Source of the DNA: Bifidobacterium breve
Lineage (GTDB): Bacteria > Actinomycetota > Acidimicrobiia > Acidimicrobiales > Ilumatobacteraceae
NCBI GenBank assembly: GCA_943325435.2
Contig: CALPPK020000061.1
Span: 1 to 6,964, forward strand
DNA length: 6,964 nucleotides
Direction: 5' to 3'
Shown: positions 1 to 4,990 of the stretch, piece by piece
Layout: every line of letters starts with the position of its first letter
How positions within the stretch are numbered: the first letter of the stretch is position 1
Translations under genes and position numbers: made by a program
The notes under the pieces: model-generated
Databases searched by the model: none
Told to the model about the DNA's origin: nothing
Seen by the model: the letters and a program-made list of their open reading frames with translations, nothing else

Positions 1-456
1 CCAAGTACGAACTACCCAGCCCTCATTGTCTGGATTAAAGCGGTTGTTGTCATCACGATGAATGTTGCGCAAAGCCTGCTCGTGGTTTTGTGGCTCTAAC
101 TTGATGATGCGCACCCGACCAAAATTTGCACCAATGGAATCAACGTATTTCTTCAGTGTCGGTGCAGATGCTGCGTTCGAAGTCCACAGTGCATCTTTGT
201 CAGTTTTACCCTTGTCCCAAAAACCACGGCAATCAAGTTCACCGTCAGCAGAAGCAAGCGGTGCAAAGTTTGTATCGCCACCACTCTTCCAGTCCATGTA
301 CTCAAGTGATTCCCATTCAGATGCAGGAACATCAAACGGTGCATTACGTAATGCGACGAAACCAGTTTTAGCTAAACAGTCGAGACGAACATGTGGAGTG
401 TGCAATGGAATTGCAACGGACCAGTGTTCTTGTGTTGGCCAGAATGCGGTGCTCAT
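1..456 (-). CDS. Unrecognised protein, N-terminal 152 residues; possible 2-oxoglutarate/Fe(II) oxygenase-like fold
   Basis: This reading frame is open from the ATG at 456 to the left edge, so the C-terminus lies outside the window. The ATG is the first start codon available after the in-frame stop of the LysM gene (502-504), 45 bp away on the same strand, so the two are probably co-transcribed. No clear Shine-Dalgarno sequence precedes it. The protein starts MSTAFWPTQEHW and has no signal peptide or membrane segment, so it should be cytoplasmic. Composition is that of a real globular protein, rich in Trp, Asp and Asn. Near the edge it reads RVRIIKLEP (114-122), then IHRDDNNRFN (132-141), then GWVVRTW. 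A strand followed by an HxD motif (His133, Asp135) is how the iron site begins in double-stranded beta-helix 2OG oxygenases and in aspartyl/asparaginyl-hydroxylase relatives. That is only an inference: the distal His and Arg that would confirm it are missing. The existence of the gene is much surer than the family. Confidence 0.8.
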   Translation of the reverse strand, partial: MSTAFWPTQEHWSVAIPLHTPHVRLDCLAKTGFVALRNAPFDVPASEWESLEYMDWKSGGDTNFAPLASADGELDCRGFWDKGKTDKDALWTSNAASAPTLKKYVDSIGANFGRVRIIKLEPQNHEQALRNIHRDDNNRFNPDNEGWVVRTW

Positions 457-501
457 GAGTTCATTGTACGGAGTTGTGAGTACTGAATGGAAGGACCAAT
501 G

Positions 502-870
502 TCACGGTTGCATGGTGGTAGTTGCACCTATCGGTACAAAACCCGTTGCCGGAGGCAGTAACAACACTGTTCCCGCATCAACACGATCAGGATTCTTTAT
601 TTTGTTTAGCGCAACAAGAGCAGGTGCACTGATTTTTAATTTCTCGGCAATGGCATATAGCGATTCACCGGGGAGAACTGTGTACTTCAATGGAGGCGCG
701 GTGTTGGCCGGAGAAACACTTGTGCTAGTTGTGCTCATGGCAATTGTGGTTGCAGAAGAAGATGATTCGCTATCTGTTAGTAAATACGAAAAGAACGCAA
801 GCAATCCGAACAAGCAAGTGCTCCATAACAAATACATATGGAGTCGCGTGCGAAGGAACATTGATGTCAT
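502..870 (-). CDS. Single-pass membrane protein with a C-terminal LysM domain
   Basis: The protein has 122 residues from the chosen start. A short basic N-terminus (MTSMFLRTRLH) precedes one hydrophobic segment at about 12-31, a Ser/Thr-rich linker at about 32-59, and one LysM domain at about 62-107. The domain opens with KYTVLPGESLYAIAEKL and ends VDAGTVLLLPP, with the usual ...GDSL-like turn (here GESL) and closing leucine/proline strand. LysM domains bind peptidoglycan or other N-acetylglucosamine polymers, so the expected arrangement is an anchor in the membrane with the domain outside in the wall; no catalytic domain is present. Start choice: the frame also opens at an ATG at 909 (135 residues), but the 13 extra residues are odd (two Cys, no SD sequence). 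The ATG at 870 has a GGA at 877-879 six bases upstream and lies downstream of a plausible -10 at 915-920. It is followed by the unrecognised gene in the same direction and is divergent from the first hydrolase. Confidence 0.85.
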   Translation of the reverse strand: MTSMFLRTRLHMYLLWSTCLFGLLAFFSYLLTDSESSSSATTIAMSTTSTSVSPANTAPPLKYTVLPGESLYAIAEKLKISAPALVALNKIKNPDRVDAGTVLLLPPATGFVPIGATTTMQP

Positions 871-876
871 GTTATG

Positions 877-879
877 TCC
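877..879 (-). promoter_or_regulatory. Weak ribosome binding site deciding the LysM gene start
   Basis: On the minus strand GGA stands six bases before the ATG at 870. It is short, but it is the only SD-like sequence near either candidate start. The upstream ATG at 909 is preceded by AAATTCTCTT with no purine-rich motif. A leaderless start at 909 remains possible. Confidence 0.4.
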
Positions 880-909
880 GTCACAGCCTGATGTGCAGTA
901 CGCCCCCAT

Positions 910-948
910 AAGAGAATTTACGGGGCACTGTTCTAATCTGTATGGTTC
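910..948. promoter_or_regulatory. Divergent promoter region between the LysM gene and the hydrolase pair
   Basis: Two TANNNT-type -10 candidates point in opposite directions. TAATCT at 934-939 on the plus strand ends nine bases before the ATG at 949, which has no SD sequence, so the hydrolase transcript may be leaderless or nearly so. On the minus strand TAAATT (920-915) would start transcription near 908, giving about 37 bases of leader to the ATG at 870. No convincing -35 TTGACA is seen for either. The motifs are short and could occur by chance. Confidence 0.4.
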
Positions 949-1857
949 ATGACTCCTGAGACTCGCTCCTTCCCTGGCGCTGAACGCCCAGCCCGTTCAT
1001 ACCGCCACAATGCCGATGGTGTTGAACTTGCGGTCTATGAATGGGGCTCCGAATCAAATCCACCACTCTTCCTGGTTCATGGTGGGTCTGACTTTGCTGG
1101 CACGTTCGACGTTTTTGCCCCACTCATCGCCGCTGCCGGATATCGCGTTATCGCTTGGGACCACCGCGGTCATGGCGACAGCCAACATGCCGCCCTCTAC
1201 GGATGGGATGCAGATATTCGCGACGCACTTTCGGTGATGTCTCTAATCACCAACAAAGCTGCTCCTGTCATCGCTCACTCAAAAGGCGGAGCACTCATGA
1301 TGCAGCTCGCCGACTCATGCCCCTACCGCATTTCAGCGATGGTGAATATTGACGGCATGCCAAGCAAGCGTCGCATGCCAGATGTTCCCGACCATGATCA
1401 GTCGCGATTGCTTGCAGACTCAATTGGATCATGGCTTGATTTCCGTCATGAAGCTGCTGCGTCAGAACGCAAGCCAGGAACTTTGGTTGACCTCGCACAG
1501 CGCAGAGGAAAAATGAACCCACGTCTTTCTATTGAATGGCTTGAGTACCTCGTAACAATCGGCGCGCAACAAGATGCAGATGGTTGGCGTTGGAAACTAG
1601 ATCCCACAATGCGCTTCGGTGGCTTTGGTCCATGGCGTCCCGAATGGGCATCGTTGCGAATGGCGGCACTCACAATGCCGTTCCTCGGATTACTCGGCAC
1701 ATTTGATGAACCAATGGGTTGGGGCGCTCGACCACGTGATGTGTTGCCATGGATTCCTGCAAGTGGACGTTTAGAAGTTCTTGAAGGCATTGGCCACTTC
1801 ATTCACATTGAGGAACCAGAAGGTGTCAGCAAAATGATTTTGGAGTTCTTGTCATGA
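949..1857 (+). CDS. Alpha/beta hydrolase with a full catalytic triad
   Basis: This is a 302-residue protein, normal length for the alpha/beta hydrolase fold. Motifs in order: the oxyanion-hole HGG at 44-46; strand-4 motif WDHRGHGDS at 70-78; the nucleophile elbow AHSKGG at 109-114 with Ser111, where Ala replaces the usual first Gly; the acid Asp253 in LLGTFDEP; and the base His283 in GIGHFIH. A cap region rich in Trp and Arg lies at roughly 140-240. There is no signal peptide, so it should be cytoplasmic. The family cleaves esters, amides, epoxides or C-C bonds, and the substrate cannot be read from the sequence. The ATG at 949 has no SD sequence; a -10-like TAATCT nine bases upstream suggests a leaderless message. 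The gene overlaps the following hydrolase-fold gene by 4 bp (ATGA), so the two are one transcription unit. Fold and triad are clear; the biological role is unknown. Confidence 0.93.
   Translation: MTPETRSFPGAERPARSYRHNADGVELAVYEWGSESNPPLFLVHGGSDFAGTFDVFAPLIAAAGYRVIAWDHRGHGDSQHAALYGWDADIRDALSVMSLITNKAAPVIAHSKGGALMMQLADSCPYRISAMVNIDGMPSKRRMPDVPDHDQSRLLADSIGSWLDFRHEAAASERKPGTLVDLAQRRGKMNPRLSIEWLEYLVTIGAQQDADGWRWKLDPTMRFGGFGPWRPEWASLRMAALTMPFLGLLGTFDEPMGWGARPRDVLPWIPASGRLEVLEGIGHFIHIEEPEGVSKMILEFLS
1842..1845 (+). promoter_or_regulatory. Ribosome binding site of the second hydrolase gene
   Basis: GGAG inside the end of the first hydrolase gene stands eight bases before the ATG at 1854, good SD spacing. 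With the ATGA stop/start overlap it supports translational coupling and fixes this ATG as the start, rather than the in-frame ATG four codons later. Confidence 0.65.
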
Positions 1858-2507
1858 ACACAGTGATGCTTCAACACAACAAAGTCGCTCTTGCATTGCA
1901 TGAAGTTCGTTCTGGAACTGGTCGGTCTTTGTTGTTCTTGCACGGACTAGGTGAAAGTGCAGCCATGATGTCGACGCTGTCGGTTGATTGGGCTGGCCCA
2001 GTGTGGGCACTTGATTTCACCGGTCACGGTGAGTCATCTGTTCCGGCAGGTGGCGGATATTCCTCTGAAATCCTTATGGCGGACGCCGATATCGCCCTGC
2101 GCCACATTGGTGAAGCCACCGTTATTGGCCGAGGCCTTGGTGCCTACATTGCGTTTCTTTTGGCAGGTGCCCGACCAACATTGGTACGTGGCGCAGTGCT
2201 GCTTGATGGGCCAGGACTTGCTGGCGGAGCTATCCATGCAACTTCGAATACTGAAATCACATCGGGCGGAAATCGCACGGGCACAACACCAGACCCATGG
2301 GCACTAATTGAGTTGTCCCGCGATGCACGTCCTCCGACCTACACCACAACATTTGCACGGCTTGCTGTAAGTGGTTCAGGAATTGCAGACCCAATCGCAG
2401 TTACCTGCAAAGTTGCACCACCATGGGTAGAAGCAATTCGCGCAGAGCCTGGCGTGATGATTGACATCACCCTGCAAGATGCTCTAGATATTTACGCCGC
2501 CATTTAA
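1854..2507 (+). CDS. Short alpha/beta-hydrolase-fold protein lacking the catalytic serine (probable pseudoenzyme)
   Basis: This protein has 217 residues, against about 260-300 for usual relatives. The N-terminal half is plainly of the hydrolase fold: FLHGLGES (28-35) gives the oxyanion-hole HG, LDFTGHGES (53-61) is the strand-4 motif, and VIGRGLGAY (90-98) sits exactly where the nucleophile elbow GxSxG belongs. There the serine is Gly94 (codon GGC). After LLDGPG (116-121) comes DPWALIELSRDARPP (147-161), then PIAVTCKVAPPW, and the chain ends LDIYAAI without any GxGH-type histidine or a clear acid residue. All three triad positions therefore appear lost. The reading frame is intact, the SD is good and codon use matches its neighbour, so this is not a decayed gene. 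A non-catalytic role, such as partner, scaffold or ligand binder of the upstream hydrolase, is an inference. Its stop codon overlaps that of the convergent prenyl synthase gene. Confidence 0.88.
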   Translation: MNTVMLQHNKVALALHEVRSGTGRSLLFLHGLGESAAMMSTLSVDWAGPVWALDFTGHGESSVPAGGGYSSEILMADADIALRHIGEATVIGRGLGAYIAFLLAGARPTLVRGAVLLDGPGLAGGAIHATSNTEITSGGNRTGTTPDPWALIELSRDARPPTYTTTFARLAVSGSGIADPIAVTCKVAPPWVEAIRAEPGVMIDITLQDALDIYAAI

Positions 2508-2512
2508 ATATC
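2487..2512. repeat. Perfect 8-bp inverted repeat over two overlapping convergent stop codons
   Basis: GATATTTA (2487-2494) and its exact reverse complement TAAATATC (2505-2512) flank a 10-base loop. The right arm holds the TAA of the plus-strand gene, and the palindrome TTAA (2504-2507) gives stops on both strands. The stem is AT-rich and no T-tract follows on either side, so it is not a classical intrinsic terminator. It is nevertheless the only candidate structure at a junction that must stop convergent transcription. Confidence 0.45.
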
Positions 2513-3550
2513 GCGTTGTGTGACAGCGTCTGCAAGTTCAAGAAGTGCTTCGTACGCACCGCCACGAACCAATTGCTTATCTAAGGAAGCAACTGCTTCA
2601 TCGCGTAACGACACGATGAGTGATTCCATTTCAGCAACTGCGCCCGTTGCAGATACAACTTCTTGCACTGCAGATACGTCATCACTTGACATTCCAGGTG
2701 TACCGATGGAGTCGAGAATTTTCAATTGTGAAGCTGACGCAAGAGCGTACGCACGAGCCAACATCGGTGTTGGTTTGCCTTCCAAGAAATCTCCACCAAC
2801 AGGTTTTCCTGTTATTGAAGAAACTCCGAATGCGCCCAACATGTCATCGCGCATTTGAAATGCATCACCGAGTGGCAAACCATACGCCGACAACATCGGC
2901 ATGAGGTTGGTCCCAGCTTCTAGATTCGCTGCTACAGCCCCGAGATGCAGCGGACGTTCAATGGTGTACTTGGCGCTCTTGTAACGACAAATTCTTTCAG
3001 CTATTTCAATACGGCGTTCGCGGCGTGCCGACCCGAGCGTGTCGAGATACTGGCCAATGTTCATTTCCATACGGAGGTCATGCCATATAGAGCGCGCAGC
3101 CGACGACACGTCATCCATCAACTTGTCTGACATGACATACGTGATGTCACCAATCAGAATTGCTGCGCCTTCGCCAAATCGACGTGATTCCCCAGCCATC
3201 TGTTCGGCACCATGCATGTCAGACATACGCCGATGAGTAGTGGTGTTCCCGCGACGGGTTTCTGCATCGTCAATGACGTCATCGTGAAAGAGAGCAAACA
3301 CGTGCAGTAACTCAATGGCTGCACCAATGCGGAACTGTTGGTCATCGACCGGGTCTCCACCTGCTGCAACCCATCCCCAATGGGCAAATTGTGGCCTAAG
3401 ACGCTTGCCGCCACCAAGAACTAACGATTCAATCTCATCGAAAACTGTTTCAAGATCTTCGTCGACTCGTGTCCATATCTGTCGCTCGTCATCGACAACA
3501 GTTGTAAGGATTTCATCTACGCGCGAAATTATTGCGCTGGCTTCGCTCAT
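2504..3550 (-). CDS. Polyprenyl diphosphate synthase, probably geranylgeranyl (C20) type
   Basis: This 348-residue protein is a class I trans-prenyltransferase, which condenses isopentenyl diphosphate with allylic diphosphates in the cytoplasm. Motifs in order: GGGKRLRP at 46-53 (diphosphate binding); the first aspartate-rich motif HDDVID with Asp90, Asp91 and Asp94; RRG at 99-101; GQYLD at 166-170; KSAKYTIERPL at 191-201; and the second motif QMRDDMLG with Asp235-Asp236 (DDxxG, the form common in actinobacterial IdsA/CrtE-like enzymes) followed by TGKP at 247-250 and EGKPT at 257-261. The first motif has no insertion and Phe85 stands five residues before it, the pattern of archaeal-type geranylgeranyl diphosphate synthases; product length is inferred from that. 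The product could feed quinones, carotenoids or other terpenoids. The ATG overlaps the xseB stop by 4 bp (ATGA), and the GA-rich end of xseB may act as its ribosome site. The xseB-prenyl synthase order recalls E. coli xseB-ispA. Confidence 0.95.
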   Translation of the reverse strand: MSEASAIISRVDEILTTVVDDERQIWTRVDEDLETVFDEIESLVLGGGKRLRPQFAHWGWVAAGGDPVDDQQFRIGAAIELLHVFALFHDDVIDDAETRRGNTTTHRRMSDMHGAEQMAGESRRFGEGAAILIGDITYVMSDKLMDDVSSAARSIWHDLRMEMNIGQYLDTLGSARRERRIEIAERICRYKSAKYTIERPLHLGAVAANLEAGTNLMPMLSAYGLPLGDAFQMRDDMLGAFGVSSITGKPVGGDFLEGKPTPMLARAYALASASQLKILDSIGTPGMSSDDVSAVQEVVSATGAVAEMESLIVSLRDEAVASLDKQLVRGGAYEALLELADAVTQRDI

Positions 3551-3801
3551 TCGTCTTCGTCTTCTTCATCAAAATCGGACTCTTCAAATTCAATATCAGC
3601 AACAAGTGTGTCAACAGTGAGTTGCGCTGCAGTAATCCGTTCATTGCACCACGTAATGAGAAAGGAAGCCCGTTCAACTTTGGTAGCTAACACATCAACA
3701 TCAATTGAATTCGAATCAAGCTGAGACAGAATTGATTCAATCTCGGTCATTGCCTCTGCATAACCGGCTGGTGCTGCTTGTGTTGTTTTCTTAGCGGCCA
3801 T
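3547..3801 (-). CDS. xseB: Exodeoxyribonuclease VII small subunit
   Basis: This 84-residue protein has the standard XseB form: GYAEAMTEIESILSQLDS (13-30), then DVDVLATKVERASFLITWCN (34-53, a helix carrying the conserved VERA and W/C-N-ER region), then ITAAQLTVDTL. The two helices form the hairpin that packs on the coiled coil of XseA; several XseB chains bind each XseA, and the complex degrades single-stranded DNA to oligonucleotides. The C-terminus (69-84) is a strongly acidic tail, 12 Asp/Glu in 16 residues, beyond the core. The start is certain: AAGGAG lies seven bases upstream and the ATG shares one base with the xseA stop (TAATG). Co-expression with xseA fits the need for a fixed subunit ratio, and excess XseA is known to be harmful in E. 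coli. Confidence 0.96.
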   Translation of the reverse strand: MAAKKTTQAAPAGYAEAMTEIESILSQLDSNSIDVDVLATKVERASFLITWCNERITAAQLTVDTLVADIEFEESDFDEEDEDE

Positions 3802-4985
3802 TAGGCAACTCCTTCTACTGTGCTGGTGATGCTGCCGTCGGCAAGCGCTGTGACAACTGTGTCACCTTTTTTGATATCTGAAATTGAACGAACAACATTG
3901 CCCGAAGAGTCACGCGTGATGCTCCAACCGCGAGCCATGGTGGTGACAGGGTCAAGCAATCGAACTGATGCCGCATGCATCATGAGTTTTTGTGTTTGAC
4001 GCTCGAGAGCTGTGCGGGGCCGAGTGCGTAGACGCTCCACTGATACTGCGATGCGCGAGCGTGCCCTCTCAACAGCTGTTTGTGTAAGTGACCGCAATGA
4101 ACTAGCGCTGTATGAGAGTTCCGACAAGAAGCTCTCAACAATCGCAATGACGGACTGAGCACACGCGGTCGGCGTTTTGTTTGCCGTATGGGCCACAATG
4201 TCTGCGATGCTTGTATCAATTTCGTGACCGATACCTGTGAATACCGGATGTGAACATTTTGAAATAGCCATTGCTATTTGCTCATCATCAAAAGCTGCGA
4301 GGTCGCCTTTAGAACCACCACCACGCATCAACATCACAAGATCAATGTCATCTCGGCGTGAGAGTGAATTTAGTGCAGCCACTATTTGTGACACAGCTGC
4401 GTCGCCTTGTACTCGTACATCACAAAATGTGATCGCGAATCCGATTCCGGATTCGGTGAGATGCTGTTGAGCATCAGCCCACCCAGCAGCCTGGCTTGAC
4501 GAAATGATGCCGAGGCGCAGTGGAACTAGTGGAACTGGAATTCGCTTGTTGACCTTGTCAACACCTTTTTCCATCAGCTGACGAAGAAGTTCTTCGCGTT
4601 TGGCAGCCACATCACCAGCCGAGAATTGCGTATCCACATCAGTGGCGATGAGATTCAATTTTCCAAACGGTCCGTAATATTCCACACGTCCAAACAGCCG
4701 AACCTTCAGTCCATCTTTTAGTTCGATTCCTTGTTGGCGCAGTTTGGCTTGCACATTACGTAGAGGGCCAGCAAACAAGTTGATATTCAATTGGGCCTTA
4801 ACGCCATCAATGTTTTCAATCAGTGTGAAATAGGCGTGTGGGTTCGGTTTACGAAGGCCCTGAATTTCGCCTTCAACCCACACACCTTCATCGAAAGATG
4901 CCTTGAGAACATGGTTGAGAACCTCAGTGAATTGTCCGACACTGAATGACGGAACTCCATTGATGAATTCGACCTCTGCTGACAT
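3801..4985 (-). CDS. xseA: Exodeoxyribonuclease VII large subunit
   Basis: This 394-residue protein is the catalytic subunit of exonuclease VII, a metal-independent single-strand exonuclease acting in recombination and mismatch repair. The N-terminal OB fold is at about 10-115, with VWVEGEIQGLRKPNPHAYFT (35-54) and VRLFGRVEYYGPFGKLNL (95-112). The catalytic core follows: SSSQAAGWADAQQHL with Asp171, RGGGSKGDL (221-229, Arg221), FDDE (232-235), GIGHEIDTSIADIVA (251-265, His254 and Asp257), and TPTACAQ (271-277). These residues correspond to the Asp, Arg, His and Asp reported as essential in the E. coli enzyme. A helical region at about 280-340 is the XseB-binding coiled coil, shorter than in E. 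coli (456 residues). The end, DPVTTMARGWSITRDSSG, is the family's conserved C-terminal motif, so the gene is complete. It starts 5 bp after the ABC exporter stop with only a weak SD (GAG), and its stop overlaps xseB by one base. Confidence 0.97.
   Translation of the reverse strand: MSAEVEFINGVPSFSVGQFTEVLNHVLKASFDEGVWVEGEIQGLRKPNPHAYFTLIENIDGVKAQLNINLFAGPLRNVQAKLRQQGIELKDGLKVRLFGRVEYYGPFGKLNLIATDVDTQFSAGDVAAKREELLRQLMEKGVDKVNKRIPVPLVPLRLGIISSSQAAGWADAQQHLTESGIGFAITFCDVRVQGDAAVSQIVAALNSLSRRDDIDLVMLMRGGGSKGDLAAFDDEQIAMAISKCSHPVFTGIGHEIDTSIADIVAHTANKTPTACAQSVIAIVESFLSELSYSASSLRSLTQTAVERARSRIAVSVERLRTRPRTALERQTQKLMMHAASVRLLDPVTTMARGWSITRDSSGNVVRSISDIKKGDTVVTALADGSITSTVEGVA
3809..3814 (-). promoter_or_regulatory. 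Strong ribosome binding site of xseB
   Basis: On the minus strand AAGGAG sits seven bases before the xseB ATG, inside the last codons of xseA. It is the best SD match in the window. It may help the small subunit be made in excess over XseA, as the complex stoichiometry requires; that last point is inference. Confidence 0.75.
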
Positions 4986-4990
4986 TGTGT

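Noticed and set aside
453..464. Three-codon mini-ORF (ATG AAC TCA TGA) on the minus strand overlapping the start of the unrecognised gene, like a coupling leader
   Set aside because: It has no SD and is too short to exceed chance; nothing else suggests a leader peptide.
902..926. GCCCC / GGGGC dyad upstream of the LysM gene as a terminator or operator
   Set aside because: It has only a 5-bp stem with a 15-base loop, overlaps the alternative LysM start, and has no T-tract.
62..952. Long open plus-strand frame of 296 codons across the left region
   Set aside because: It is antisense to the LysM gene and the unrecognised gene, whose minus-strand translations show a LysM domain, a membrane helix and protein-like motifs. 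The plus-strand product has no recognisable domain and no SD, and it runs through the divergent promoter region.
1446..1802. Minus-strand open frame of 118 codons inside the first hydrolase gene
   Set aside because: It is a shadow of a hydrolase gene with a complete catalytic triad; its translation is Arg/Pro/Ser-rich without a domain.
1854..2507. Second hydrolase being a frameshifted or truncated gene
   Set aside because: There is no continuation with a GxGH motif in another frame before the convergent gene, and the C-terminal half reads as folded protein up to the stop.
4436..4455. Inverted repeat CGAATCC / GGATTCG with a 6-base loop
   Set aside because: It lies within the catalytic region of xseA, where its codons encode a plain ESGIGFA stretch, and it is not near a gene end. 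A coding coincidence is the simplest explanation.
3801..4985. XseA being truncated because it is about 60 residues shorter than the E. coli protein
   Set aside because: Both the OB fold and the conserved C-terminal DPVTTMARGWSI region are present; the shortness is in the coiled-coil region, which varies in length.
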